This document shows positions 17,524-27,453 of a stretch of 64,000 nt of DNA, piece after piece. The stretch lies in the NCBI GenBank assembly GCA_016937015.1, contig JAFGWT010000327.1:1-64000 (forward strand), in the 5' to 3' direction. Origin of the DNA: Deltaproteobacteria bacterium. Its GTDB lineage: Bacteria; Myxococcota_A; Polyangia; JAAYKL01. Position 1 is the first letter of the stretch. Every line of letters starts with the position of its first letter. Position numbers and translations under genes: made by a program. Under the pieces are notes generated by a model, which saw only the letters and a program-made list of their open reading frames with translations, was not told where the DNA came from and ran no database searches.

Positions 17524-17961
17524 CTATCTCATCATTAGGCCAATCAGCATGGTTCGAAGAGATTCGTTCACCAGCGGTTTATGCAGAAAAACATGAATAA
17601 GGCCCGCTTTTATGTGAGGTGCAAAGCGCTCATGCAACCCAGCGCTGGCCAGTACTCGAATGGTCTGGGGAGAAACATTTTTTATTTGTTCCAGCAGCCA
17701 TAGTCCGTTGTGCCCGGGCATATCACAGTCTGTAATGATCACGGAGTACGTACGCTGGTTCACCAGCTGAAGTGCTTCATCAGAATCGGTGGCAATATCG
17801 ACATCCCAGTTCTGTCTCAACACGCGTACCATTCCACGCAGGGATACCCGGGAATCATCCACGAGCAAAATTGAAAACCGCTCACTGATATCAACCGCAT
17901 CTGCGGTCTCAACTGCTGCAGCCGGACTGGATTCGCCAAGTGATGATTGCTGTCTGCCCAT
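17524..17961 (-). CDS. Single-domain response regulator with N-terminal extension
   Basis: ATG 17961 follows GAGAGG. After 28 Ala/Ser-rich residues comes a receiver with ILLVDDSR, the phospho-Asp in IITDCDMPGHNGLWLLEQI, and Lys in LHKPL. It shares the D-M-P-x-x-N-G-x-W-L-L pattern with the regulator encoded downstream. It is CheY/Spo0F-like with no output domain. It lies head to head with the YjfB-like motility gene across a 211-base gap, which hints at a motility role but does not prove it. Confidence 0.88.
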   Translation of the reverse strand: MGRQQSSLGESSPAAAVETADAVDISERFSILLVDDSRVSLRGMVRVLRQNWDVDIATDSDEALQLVNQRTYSVIITDCDMPGHNGLWLLEQIKNVSPQTIRVLASAGLHERFAPHIKAGLIHVFLHKPLVNESLRTMLIGLMMR

Positions 17962-18046
17962 GATTACCTCTCGTTATATATAATTAAATCCGATTTTTCA
18001 CACGTAAGTCAAAAAAAATACCATATTTTCCATGTTTAATTTTGAC

Positions 18047-18073
18047 TCAAGAAATGCCGCCGTTTGCCGACAA
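18047..18073 (+). promoter_or_regulatory. Sigma-28-like promoter before the YjfB-like gene
   Basis: TCAAGAAA (from 18047), with exactly 15 bases between TCAA and GCCGACAA (18066-18073). The enteric FliA consensus is TAAAGTTT-N11-GCCGATAA. Two mismatches in the eight-base -10 and -35 cores together, correct spacing, and a motility-family gene downstream support it. Confidence 0.45.
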
Positions 18074-18110
18074 ACAGTATGAAGGTGCGTGGTCATGCCA
18101 GCATCGGCTT

Positions 18111-18139
18111 GAGACTGCGCATGTTTGAAACTGCGCATG
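18111..18139 (+). repeat. Short direct repeat in the YjfB-like leader
   Basis: GAGACTGCGCATG (18111-18123) and GAAACTGCGCATG (18127-18139) repeat with a 16-base period, one mismatch, downstream of the presumed transcription start. This could be a regulator site or an RNA-level element. Confidence 0.5.
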
Positions 18140-18172
18140 AATGACGCGAAACGAATTTAAGGGAGAATTGCC

Positions 18173-18361
18173 GTGGATCGCATCAGTCCAGAACTAACAG
18201 GCGCCGCAATGGATGTGGCTGTAATGAAAAAACAAAAAGAAATGATAGAACAGCAGGGACAGGCTGCCCTTGAACTGATTCAGTCGGCAGAAGCGCCGCA
18301 ACAGGCGGCACGGGTCGCATCTCCCCCCGGTTTGGGTAGCCTGATTGACGTCTATATTTGA
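18173..18361 (+). CDS. YjfB-like putative motility protein
   Basis: A GTG start with GGGAG upstream gives a 62-residue protein. The pattern is that of the YjfB family: an N-terminal helix rich in Ala/Val/Met, an AVMKKQKEM-EQQGQAALELI amphipathic helix, a Pro-rich turn and an ending GSLIDVYI, matching the family's terminal -G-x-x-I-D-V/I. YjfB-type peptides are linked to flagellar motility genes in other bacteria, though their molecular role is unclear. A sigma-28-like promoter upstream agrees with this. A 212-base gap with no gene separates it from corA. Confidence 0.65.
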   Translation: MDRISPELTGAAMDVAVMKKQKEMIEQQGQAALELIQSAEAPQQAARVASPPGLGSLIDVYI

Positions 18362-18573
18362 TCGCTAAAATAAACCAACCGAAAACCCCTTTGCAAAAAA
18401 ACGTATTGCGTCCAATACTGTTAAACGATTTTCAAACGAGTTCTCTAAAAGCAGAGGTGGGCCAGTTGACCAGAATGACGCACCATTTTCCAGTTCCCAA
18501 TCTTGCCCACAGCGGAACCAGATGTATTTGCCGGCAGCTTCTTGAGAAGCTACTTTTTTAACAGGCGGGTCAG

Positions 18574-19668
18574 ATGTATAAAAAAATATTCTCGAGCAGC
18601 ATTCACAGCGCAGCCGACAGTATCCATCGATTTAAAAAAAAGCTGGGGACAGCGCCGGGCACCGTCGAATACACTGGCAAACAGCCTCATGTCGCAACGC
18701 GCATTCATATCGCAGACTATGACGAATCCGGTGTTGTTCAATGGTCCGGTGGACCTGGCGAACCTCTGCCAACCCAGACTCATCAGAAGCGATGGATACA
18801 AATCAGCGGTCTCAGTGATACCGCATTTATCAATCGCATTGGTGACGAATACAAAATTCCGTCAATGGTGCTTGAAGACATCGTAAATCCGGCCCAGGGA
18901 GCAAAAATTGAAAACTGCGACGGTTTTGTATTCGTGGTCCTCAAAGCCCCGTTGATTTGCGAACGCACACAGGAGCTGCATTTTGAGCATCTCAGCATTC
19001 TGCTGTTTGATAACCGCGTCATTTCATTTCAGGAATCGGATACATTCCACTTTGAAAAGCTTTATGACCGCCTCCATAATCCATCCGCTCGTATGCGCAG
19101 GCATGGCAGTGACTATTTCGTTTACGCCATGATTGATTTAGTCGTTGACACGTATACGTTCCTTCACGACCTGTTTAACGAAAAGATGGATACTTTGGAA
19201 GACGCTGTGATGGAATCCACAAACCGGAACCATGTAAACGAAATACATGCGCTGAAGCGTTATATTGCGGCCACCCGAAAAGCAATCAGACCTTTGCGGG
19301 CAATCGGTGAAATGCTGGCGTCAGGAGATCTGCCACATGTTTCCGAGGACATCGAAATCTACATCAGAGACCTTCGGGACCATATCAATGGGTTACTCGA
19401 GGCTGTGGAAAGCAATCGGGAAGCTGCGACCATGTTGATGGAAAGTTATCTCTCCCTAATGAGTCACCGAATGAATGAAGTGATGAAGGTGCTTACAATG
19501 ATGAGTGCCATCTTCATCCCCCTTGGATTTATCGCGGGGCTGTACGGAATGAACTTTGACCATATGCCGGAACTGCATTTTAAATATGGATATTACATGG
19601 TGCTCACCGGAATGCTGACTCTGGTTTCCGCTATGCTGATTTTCTTTAAATTTAAGAAATGGATTTAG
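18574..19668 (+). CDS. corA: Magnesium/cobalt transporter CorA
   Basis: A 364-residue inner-membrane channel of the CorA/MIT family. It has a long cytoplasmic N-terminal domain with the coiled helices of the funnel (residues about 160-300), then two C-terminal membrane helices; the first ends in the family signature YGMNF and the protein ends in the basic FKFKKWI. It forms a pentamer that takes up Mg2+ down the gradient. GGCGGG precedes the ATG at 18574. It converges on tamB with a 23-base gap. Confidence 0.95.
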   Translation: MYKKIFSSSIHSAADSIHRFKKKLGTAPGTVEYTGKQPHVATRIHIADYDESGVVQWSGGPGEPLPTQTHQKRWIQISGLSDTAFINRIGDEYKIPSMVLEDIVNPAQGAKIENCDGFVFVVLKAPLICERTQELHFEHLSILLFDNRVISFQESDTFHFEKLYDRLHNPSARMRRHGSDYFVYAMIDLVVDTYTFLHDLFNEKMDTLEDAVMESTNRNHVNEIHALKRYIAATRKAIRPLRAIGEMLASGDLPHVSEDIEIYIRDLRDHINGLLEAVESNREAATMLMESYLSLMSHRMNEVMKVLTMMSAIFIPLGFIAGLYGMNFDHMPELHFKYGYYMVLTGMLTLVSAMLIFFKFKKWI

Positions 19669-19691
19669 AGGGAATAAGATGGAATGCGTTT

Positions 19692-22600
19692 CTACTCGCG
19701 TTCCCGGTCTCGCAAACGACGAGGAATAACGACTGGTCGCTTCTCTCTGTTAGGCAGCACGAAACGACGATAAATCCCGATGGATGAACTGTTTTTACCA
19801 ACCGCGGTGCCCACGCTGGTTTTGTCAGTCAAATCAATCTCTACCTGAAGTTCAAGGTCATTTTCGTTTTTGGCTGGATTGGCATTCACAACAGTATACA
19901 CGGTCGACCTGTCGGTGACCCGTTTTCCGGCTTTCAACGCGGTGCTCCCCTGCTCTGTGGTTTCCACCCGCAACTGACTTATGCCGAAGCGATTGTAGAG
20001 CAGATTATGAATACCTGGATACTGCACGGCCAGCAGGTTGGTAATCGCGCCGGTTGATGTTTCAGCATCTTCCTCTGTGCTGCCGGATACGAGTAATGTC
20101 AGAATCTGTTCCTCTGTGAGGGCTGGTGAAGAAGAGAGTGTCAATCTGGGATGAAGCAGATTGCCAGAGACATTCAGGTATACGGTATACGACGAAATGT
20201 TGCTGGAGGACTCAAGCTGCAGGAATGCGCCGTTTCCAGGGGCATCTGCAATTGTCAACTCACCGCGTTCAATGGCAAACGAATTCTGAAACAGATTAAA
20301 CGTGCCGCCGGCAGCATCGATACTTCCCTCAACCTGACTCACGCCGTCGTTTCGGGCCAGTATAAGATTAGCCTTCCAGGCAGTATTCAAATCACGCCCC
20401 TTAACAAGAATCGGCGATTCGCTTTTCAAGTGAATTCGATAATTGCTCAGGTCTTCAACCGTCTCATTTTCGTCGAAACTGTTTCTTACTGTCACATTTG
20501 AATTAGTGGGCACAAACCGAGCAGCATTGCGTTCTTCTGCAGGTTTGGTTAACAAGGTATTTTTCATCGTTACATCCAAATCAAATCGATCACGATCTAA
20601 CCGGAATGTCGCATCACTTTTCAAGTCAACTATAAAACGGGGCAAACCGGCAAGCGAAACAGGAAACCTGGACATTTTCAGTCGCCCACGCCCTTCCAAC
20701 CCCTGTGAATTGAATTGCGCATTCCCAACCAAACTGCCGCTTCCTCTGGCACTGCGAAATTTAAACCAGGGAATAGCGATTTTTTTTCCTTTTAAACGAA
20801 ATTCGCCATTCACACCATGAATCCGATTAGCCAGACCGGTAATTGAAAATTGACCGTCCTGCAATTTTAAACGTCCGACCATAATTGGCGCACCAAGCGT
20901 GCCCGTCACATCAACCTTTGCAACGGCTTTTCCGCCAAATCGCGACATTGCTGGGATGGACAGTAATTCCAGAAGCTGCAGTTCGATGGCATTGATCTGC
21001 AGACGCGCCGAGACCGGGATGTTTGACCAAACTTGTCTACCTGTCATCAGATTCGATGGAGAGGCTACGGTCTCCATAAAAAAAGCAGATTGTTCCTGAC
21101 CGCGCTGGACAACCGATAATTTCAGCTCTTGTGTATGATGATTGGCAACCAATTGTCCATCAAGAAACACTGGCATCATTCCGGCGGCACCAATGCTTCC
21201 TCCAATTTTTGATGTCACCTTGAATTTTTCCGCGTTGCCGGAAATACGCCCGTCTGTTCCCAGCGTGATATCAAAAATATCCGAAATACCTAAAAGATGC
21301 CGGAACGGATAAAAATTCACAGGTGGAATTTTCCAGTAAAGAAAGTGTTCCCGGTTGGATTGCCAGACAATGTCACGGGTCTTCACATCAATACGCAATG
21401 GAATTTTTGCATTCAGATGAAAATCCTTGCCATATGGATGTTCCCCTGACAAATCCATCTTAAGAGTTTCATTTCCGTACTGACCAGTCAGTCGAAGGTG
21501 ACGCATTGTCCAGTCGCCAATCACTGCATCAGTGGCAGTTATTTCAGTTGTTCCAGAAAACACACCGTTACTCAGTACCAATCCACCTCTCGCAGAAAGC
21601 ACGCCATCAAGGCCTTCAAGCATGACCATGGGTCTAAGTAAAACCGGCGAAAAGTTGCGAATCTGATACTTGACCTTTATGTTTTGCATGTCAGTAACGA
21701 ATGCCGTTACGCTGGTGGCAGCGTCCCCCCAATTCAGTAATGCCTGCCATTGATGCGGTTCGAATTTCGTTTTGGAAATCGTGCCAATATTCAATGTGCC
21801 GGACAATTCCAATTTAGCCGGTACACCGTTGGGCATTAGCCATTCCGCATTAAGCGCCTGCGATTTTTGCCGGACATCAAAATTCAAATGGGCCGGGAAA
21901 CGAATAAGCGCGCCATCCCCAAGCCATCCGCCCAATTGCCCCGAACCAGATATTTCATGTCCGTCACATAAGAGCGCCGCGGTTAAAGAGGCATCAAACC
22001 TCAGCAGACCCAAGTCAATATGCCAGTGCGGAAACTGATCAGGTGACAAGTGTTCCACAACCAGATCAAGGTGCCATCCTGAGTCACTAACGGGATGAAT
22101 ATTCTGTGTTAAGGGGTCATAACTAAACTTAATATCTCCATCAATGTGTCCATCCAAATTCTCCATATTCAAATACGCACCAATAGTGGCCAGAGAGAAA
22201 CGATGCGCCGTTGCATGCATGTGAATAATCGAATCGTCCAGTTTCGCCTGCAAACCCAATTTTGAATCACCGATGGAAGCTGTCACATCAACTCCGCCGC
22301 CTGCATATTTACTGTTGAGTATACCATCCATATTCAGCGTGGACGCCACATCAATCGCAACAGGATTACCCTGTCGATCAACAGTCTCGATATGCAGTGT
22401 CTGTGAGTCTGATCGAATTTCGTGGGCAAGCTGTATTTCCATGTCGCCAATGGAAGAATGAGATATGTTCCCCTTCAATTCACCCAGCATTTCCAATTGG
22501 GATCCGGAAACGTTCAATTCGCCGCTACCATCGAGAAAAATTTTCAGTCCATGGGGTAACTGGCCAAATTTTTCCACCCAAACATGGTCGAGGCGAGAGA

Positions 22601-24590
22601 ACGTCCATTTCGCGCTGGCGGGGCGATTCCTTAAAATTCGATAATCTCCATTTTTTAAATTAAGACGAATCGGAATTGTACCTGTCACGCTAATTGCACG
22701 TGCGCCTTTTCCAGCGCCATCCACATTGAGTAACAGATGTTTGTTTTTCAACTCCCCCTGAACTGACAATGTCGAAAATGAAATATCGCGAAAAATAAGA
22801 TCCGTTGCGTTTAATGTTAATTGGATGGATGGATTTTGCAAAGTCCCCGATACGGTCATGGATCCTTCCAGCGTCCCCGTTATCGGTTCAGAAAAATACG
22901 GATTAAACTGTTTCATCTCAACGTTGCTGATTGCCACTTTTCCATTTAACAGGTCTTGTTTCCGTTCAAACTGTTCAATCAAAACGCCGGCACCGTTAAT
23001 CTGAAGGTCGATTGGTGACATGGAACGAACAGCATTACTGGTGACCAGCAGCCGAAATGGTGCCATGGTTTTAAGTTGCAAATCGGACAGGGAGCTGTTG
23101 ATATGATCGATATTAACGGTGATGTCCTCCCCTATGGAAACCCGAACATCAGCGGAGGCGGCGCCAACTTTTCCCTGTAACACTCGAAACGAGAGTTGCG
23201 CTTCTGTCCCATCATACGTTCCCCCCGCTCTTACCTGCCGAAATGATTTGTTGCCCGCCCGAAAATCATCCAGCGTTACTGTTCCATCCAATGCGGTAAT
23301 GTTTTTCCCAAATGCTGCGTTCAGTTCAGCCTCGGCAGCTAGTGCAGACAATTTATCGTATGCCCCATCTCGCAATTTTAGTGACGCATTGCACGTTGAC
23401 TCAATATCCAAATAACATTCCCCATTTGCCGAAAGCGTTTCCACATGCCCCGTTATTCCAAAGTGGCCTGCGACATTGGGAGAAATTTTTCCGTTTGCTG
23501 CATACCGCACTTTGCCATGCCCATGCAGATCACCGTTGTATGATCCGGACAAAAGCATATCGTCCTGTTCCAGATAAACATTGGCATTAATGACGTTGCT
23601 TTTCAGTTTTGCATCGAACTTAAAACCCGTTTTACCAAATGGTTGCATCTCACAATCCTGGCAGCTGAACTCAGACAAAATCACTGGTTGACCAGCACTG
23701 TCGAATTCCACCGATAAAGCCCCGCCGCCCTTGATTCGTCCATCCAGTATGACTGGCCAGTGGGACTTGCCCAGCATTTTTTTAAGTGACGGCACCACCA
23801 CTTCGTACCGAATTCCGGATTTCATTCCTTTGCTAAGAGCGGCAGTCAGAATCAGTCGAATTTTGCCCCAGTCAGCCCTGACCTCAAGTGCGGTATTTAA
23901 CTGATCGTTCTCCAACTCAATGCGATGTGCATCATCAATATGAAAATAAAAATTCTGTTGTCGCCAAATACCGCGACCTTTTAATCGCTGAACATTAATT
24001 GTGAGTTTTCGGTGCCATTCGATAGCGCAGGAGAGAGTATCCAAACCAATCTTCGCTGGTGCCCCATTGGTTAAAACCAAACTGAGATTCATGTTTTCAA
24101 GCTGAATATTGGGAGCGTCTAATATAACAGGCAATGCAGGAATCAACAGGTTCGTCTCTGTTCGGGAAGTACGCTCCCGGGCGATGAGCAAATCAGCCAA
24201 AGCAAACGGCTGCTCACGAGATGACGCGGACACGTCAACGTGACTGATTCTGAATGTTTCTATAGTGATTTTCTTTTGGAACAGGTGGAGTGGCAAAATC
24301 CTGAGATGCAGTTCTCCAATTCGCAACACTTCTTCATCCGTTGATGTTCTGCCCGTGATGTGTTTGAGTGTCAGCCCATCGGCGAATGTGCCATTGAGTT
24401 CACCTATCGAAATTTCGCCTGAAATTCGGGAATTGTACCATTCCGTAAAACGACCAGCCACCAACTTTGCCCCTGTGGCACTGTAAAAAGCAAACAACCA
24501 CAGACTTACTGCAGCCAATAACAAAACGACTAATGACCCGCCCAGCCATATATGGCGGGACAGAATGCCTTTTTTTGCAGACAATCGCAC
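19692..24590 (-). CDS. tamB: Translocation and assembly module TamB (DUF490)
   Basis: A 1632-residue protein starting at GTG 24590, with GAGAGG seven bases before it and the stop of tamA overlapping (TAGTG). It has an N-terminal inner-membrane anchor (residues about 13-35) and a very long periplasmic region of beta-groove repeats that contains alternating hydrophobic strands. The C-terminal DUF490/TamB domain is recognisable by SQVEGSIDAAGGTFNLF and LTEEQILTLLVSG. TamB spans the periplasm and works with the TamA barrel in outer-membrane protein insertion or lipid transport. Length and gene order (tamA upstream, tamB downstream) are as expected. Confidence 0.92.
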   Translation of the reverse strand: MRLSAKKGILSRHIWLGGSLVVLLLAAVSLWLFAFYSATGAKLVAGRFTEWYNSRISGEISIGELNGTFADGLTLKHITGRTSTDEEVLRIGELHLRILPLHLFQKKITIETFRISHVDVSASSREQPFALADLLIARERTSRTETNLLIPALPVILDAPNIQLENMNLSLVLTNGAPAKIGLDTLSCAIEWHRKLTINVQRLKGRGIWRQQNFYFHIDDAHRIELENDQLNTALEVRADWGKIRLILTAALSKGMKSGIRYEVVVPSLKKMLGKSHWPVILDGRIKGGGALSVEFDSAGQPVILSEFSCQDCEMQPFGKTGFKFDAKLKSNVINANVYLEQDDMLLSGSYNGDLHGHGKVRYAANGKISPNVAGHFGITGHVETLSANGECYLDIESTCNASLKLRDGAYDKLSALAAEAELNAAFGKNITALDGTVTLDDFRAGNKSFRQVRAGGTYDGTEAQLSFRVLQGKVGAASADVRVSIGEDITVNIDHINSSLSDLQLKTMAPFRLLVTSNAVRSMSPIDLQINGAGVLIEQFERKQDLLNGKVAISNVEMKQFNPYFSEPITGTLEGSMTVSGTLQNPSIQLTLNATDLIFRDISFSTLSVQGELKNKHLLLNVDGAGKGARAISVTGTIPIRLNLKNGDYRILRNRPASAKWTFSRLDHVWVEKFGQLPHGLKIFLDGSGELNVSGSQLEMLGELKGNISHSSIGDMEIQLAHEIRSDSQTLHIETVDRQGNPVAIDVASTLNMDGILNSKYAGGGVDVTASIGDSKLGLQAKLDDSIIHMHATAHRFSLATIGAYLNMENLDGHIDGDIKFSYDPLTQNIHPVSDSGWHLDLVVEHLSPDQFPHWHIDLGLLRFDASLTAALLCDGHEISGSGQLGGWLGDGALIRFPAHLNFDVRQKSQALNAEWLMPNGVPAKLELSGTLNIGTISKTKFEPHQWQALLNWGDAATSVTAFVTDMQNIKVKYQIRNFSPVLLRPMVMLEGLDGVLSARGGLVLSNGVFSGTTEITATDAVIGDWTMRHLRLTGQYGNETLKMDLSGEHPYGKDFHLNAKIPLRIDVKTRDIVWQSNREHFLYWKIPPVNFYPFRHLLGISDIFDITLGTDGRISGNAEKFKVTSKIGGSIGAAGMMPVFLDGQLVANHHTQELKLSVVQRGQEQSAFFMETVASPSNLMTGRQVWSNIPVSARLQINAIELQLLELLSIPAMSRFGGKAVAKVDVTGTLGAPIMVGRLKLQDGQFSITGLANRIHGVNGEFRLKGKKIAIPWFKFRSARGSGSLVGNAQFNSQGLEGRGRLKMSRFPVSLAGLPRFIVDLKSDATFRLDRDRFDLDVTMKNTLLTKPAEERNAARFVPTNSNVTVRNSFDENETVEDLSNYRIHLKSESPILVKGRDLNTAWKANLILARNDGVSQVEGSIDAAGGTFNLFQNSFAIERGELTIADAPGNGAFLQLESSSNISSYTVYLNVSGNLLHPRLTLSSSPALTEEQILTLLVSGSTEEDAETSTGAITNLLAVQYPGIHNLLYNRFGISQLRVETTEQGSTALKAGKRVTDRSTVYTVVNANPAKNENDLELQVEIDLTDKTSVGTAVGKNSSSIGIYRRFVLPNREKRPVVIPRRLRDRERE

Positions 24591-26518
24591 TAAAACGCCT
24601 CTCCCAGGCCAAGGTGCACGCCAAAAGCGGGTTCATCCCTATACTCACGCGAATTGTTCAGTCTCAGTCTGTAGCCAACATCAAACCGAATTTTTCCAAC
24701 GGGTGTATGAATACGTATTCCGGAACCTACTGAATAATTCCAGAGGCTTGCTTTGATTGCGTTAACTTCATACTGGACGTCTCCCATGTCCAGAAAAGTA
24801 ATCACACTAAATGCTTTGCTCACTCTAAAACGAAACTCTGCGTTCCCCTGAACCATTGTCTTGCCGCCAATCCATATCTTTTCACAAACCTGTCTGGGCG
24901 GGGAATCAGGGCTTTCCTCTGTGGGTTCAAGGCAGATGTCTACACTGGGAGCGAGCCGCTTGCCCCCCCATCCGCGCACCGTATTGTGTCCGCCTAAAAA
25001 GAAGTTGGCACGAATTCCGGAATAATCCTTACTCCCAATGGGGTAGATAAATCCCACCTCCCCGTGCAGTGCTATCTGAAAAAATGAGAATGGTCGCCAA
25101 TAGGCTGAAATGGTCGGTCGAACCTTGTGGTATGCCACCTCACTGGCAAGATATGGCCCCGAGTGCCAGAAATCAAATTGAAGCACAACGCCATTGTTTG
25201 GATTGTCCCTGCTATCGGTCAACCAAAGCAATGTGTTTACATTCACATCAGCGAGGCGGATGGGACTTCGCATATCCTCATAATCCGCCTGCAGTCGCCT
25301 CATTATTTCATCATTCAGACCATAGAGCACGATGTATTCAAAGTTATACGACAGTCGGATATTTAACCTCTTAAGGAAAGGTCTTGATACGGATAGCCGT
25401 CCGGAAGGACTGAACAGCTTATAGTTTTCTTCCACATCTGTCTGGAATCCCAACGCCATATTCCATACGAGTCGCTTTTCGAGAAATCCTTTTCTGGTGA
25501 CACTTGGCTCTATAAGAGTGACAGGCCCCTTGTCCTCTACATCCCAGAAACTGGGCACCAGCGCCCAGCCCAGTTTGGCGCGAAGCTGAAACTGATTCAG
25601 TCGACGCATGAAATTATTGTGCTGATATACAGCCGATGTCCAGCCCAGAAATTTGTTCGTTTCAAACTGTCCACCGACGCCTATCTTGAGATTCTGAAAA
25701 TTGGCTTCAACCAGCGACACATCGACATCGATAACTCCGGGATTGTCCGGTCTCTCTACGGGACTTACTGTAATGAGACGAAAAGCATTCAATTCAGATA
25801 GGTTGGATTCAATCTCATCTTCAACCTTTGGCGTGTACACCAGTCCTTCAAATTCCTCCAATTCCCTGTACACCAGATCATATGGTGCGTGCTCAAGTCC
25901 GTGCAGATAAAACCGTTCAATGGTACACACCGCTTTTGCATCAACATCGAGAATCACGTCAGCGGCATATTCGTCCCGTGTGACAATCATCGACTCTCGT
26001 ACAGTAGCCAGGGCATAGCCATCATTTGCAAGCCGGGACTTAACCTGTTTAACTGCCTCGTTCAGTTTTTCCACACTCGCCACATCCCCTTTTTGAAGTG
26101 CCAATCCGTCAATGTATTTTTGTGCATCCGTAACCGGGGACTGCCATTTAATTGCGAACAAACGCACCAGTGAGGGCTGTCCCTCCAGAAGATGAACTCT
26201 CAGATGAACCCACCCTCGAGGCGTCGAACGGACATCCACTCTTATGATTTTGGTGTCATGATATCCTTTGGCTGCATACAGCTGCAAAAGAATATCAAAC
26301 ACCGCCGTTTCACTCTCTTCCAGATAGGTATCTCTTCTCTGAATTGGCAGATATTTTCTTAACTCGTCGTCAGTCAGCGCCCTGTTCCCGCTGAAAGTAA
26401 TGGAAGCCACACGTCGTCCTTCCCGAAACTGGGTACCCGGATCTGTCCTATGTCGACATCCATAATTCGCCCATCCTATAATTATTAAAATCAGGAGTCC
26501 CAGACTGTATCGTTTCAT
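24590..26518 (-). CDS. tamA: Omp85-family outer membrane assembly protein TamA
   Basis: A 642-residue protein: N-terminal signal (ending WANYGC, a possible but atypical lipobox), POTRA domains over residues about 35-290 (ITFSGNRALTDDELRKYLPI at the start), then an Omp85 beta-barrel. The barrel shows the family's loop 6 region in RANFFLGGHNTVRGW and a C-terminal GKIRFDVGYRLRL strand. It should insert substrates into the outer membrane with TamB, whose gene it overlaps by one base. A BamA assignment is less likely because of the tamB partner. It is divergent from an unknown lipoprotein gene. Confidence 0.9.
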   Translation of the reverse strand: MKRYSLGLLILIIIGWANYGCRHRTDPGTQFREGRRVASITFSGNRALTDDELRKYLPIQRRDTYLEESETAVFDILLQLYAAKGYHDTKIIRVDVRSTPRGWVHLRVHLLEGQPSLVRLFAIKWQSPVTDAQKYIDGLALQKGDVASVEKLNEAVKQVKSRLANDGYALATVRESMIVTRDEYAADVILDVDAKAVCTIERFYLHGLEHAPYDLVYRELEEFEGLVYTPKVEDEIESNLSELNAFRLITVSPVERPDNPGVIDVDVSLVEANFQNLKIGVGGQFETNKFLGWTSAVYQHNNFMRRLNQFQLRAKLGWALVPSFWDVEDKGPVTLIEPSVTRKGFLEKRLVWNMALGFQTDVEENYKLFSPSGRLSVSRPFLKRLNIRLSYNFEYIVLYGLNDEIMRRLQADYEDMRSPIRLADVNVNTLLWLTDSRDNPNNGVVLQFDFWHSGPYLASEVAYHKVRPTISAYWRPFSFFQIALHGEVGFIYPIGSKDYSGIRANFFLGGHNTVRGWGGKRLAPSVDICLEPTEESPDSPPRQVCEKIWIGGKTMVQGNAEFRFRVSKAFSVITFLDMGDVQYEVNAIKASLWNYSVGSGIRIHTPVGKIRFDVGYRLRLNNSREYRDEPAFGVHLGLGEAF

Positions 26519-26623
26519 AGTTTCTGCTTATCGTATCGGAGTCAAAGTCGGCCCCGGCAACTGCATAGATGTATCGCATCATTGATGATTGAGTGCCAGT
26601 ACAAAGCATGCTACAAAAAAAAA

Positions 26624-27268
26624 ATGACAAAGCAATTTTATTTATCAGCGTCGGCAGCATGCCGCTTTCATTATTGGTCATTGTTTTTTTTACTTACTGT
26701 TTTCACCTTTATCTCAGGCGGATGCGACAATGATGAATGCGAAACCACCAAAGACTGCAACGATGACATGATGTGCGTTCAAGGCAAATGCATCGCCCCA
26801 TCCGATCATATTCAGACCGGGGATAGTCCCCAAACGGGCAGCACCATTTCAGGGACTGTACAACAGGACTCCGCGGACGACACAGATGATTCTGATACAG
26901 CTTCAGTGCCGTTGCAGAAGGATACCTCATCTTCAGAAAACCCGATTCCCGATACGGCCTACGGCTCCCTGTTTGACCCCAGTGACCGCGATATCAACTC
27001 CCAGCAGCCACCTGGATGCGTGATATATCACGATGGTTACTATTCGTGCGCACTGACAGGCTACGTGACCGTCGGAATGTGCGATCTGGTCAACTGGGAA
27101 GGCTGCAGCAGCGCCCTTTTCCCGGAATCATGCAAACTACTTGTTGTCGATGACGTCAGTATTACACTGAAAACCATCTGCTACTCACCGCTCAGCGGGA
27201 ATGTAGCGGATCCTCCCGAATATGCCTGCGCTGATGCTGGAGGCGAATGGCTACCCTGTCCCTACTAA
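26624..27268 (+). CDS. Cysteine-rich lipoprotein of unknown function
   Basis: The start is uncertain; ATG 26624 (MTKQF) gives a standard export signal (hydrophobic SLFFLLTVFTFI) and a lipobox ISGGC, whereas the ORF-track start at 26582 adds 14 unlikely residues. Immediately after the lipid Cys comes CDNDECETTKDCNDDMMCVQGKC, a disulfide-rich knot-like motif common in Myxococcota secreted proteins. A Ser/Thr/Asp linker follows, then a C-terminal domain of about 100 residues with eight Cys (GCVIYHDGYYSCAL, GMCDLVNWEGCSS). I do not recognise the domain. It is probably displayed at the cell surface and is encoded divergently from tamA. Confidence 0.7.
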   Translation: MTKQFYLSASAACRFHYWSLFFLLTVFTFISGGCDNDECETTKDCNDDMMCVQGKCIAPSDHIQTGDSPQTGSTISGTVQQDSADDTDDSDTASVPLQKDTSSSENPIPDTAYGSLFDPSDRDINSQQPPGCVIYHDGYYSCALTGYVTVGMCDLVNWEGCSSALFPESCKLLVVDDVSITLKTICYSPLSGNVADPPEYACADAGGEWLPCPY

Positions 27269-27453
27269 TGGGTTCAGCAGACTCCAGCCTAAAACAAACT
27301 GGCACGCACTCTGCCGTTGATAGACATGCAAGTTAAAACTATTCAAAATAAAGAAATGAACAAATAATGAATAATTTACTTGTTTACATTGCGTGTTTGA
27401 AAAGATGTGATTAATAAATTGAACAGATTTTACTTGATTCGGAGAGACAATTT

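Noticed and set aside
18358-18561. ORF of 67 codons between the YjfB-like gene and corA
   Set aside because: It lacks a ribosome site, starts within the preceding stop on a TTG, and shows no protein-like pattern.
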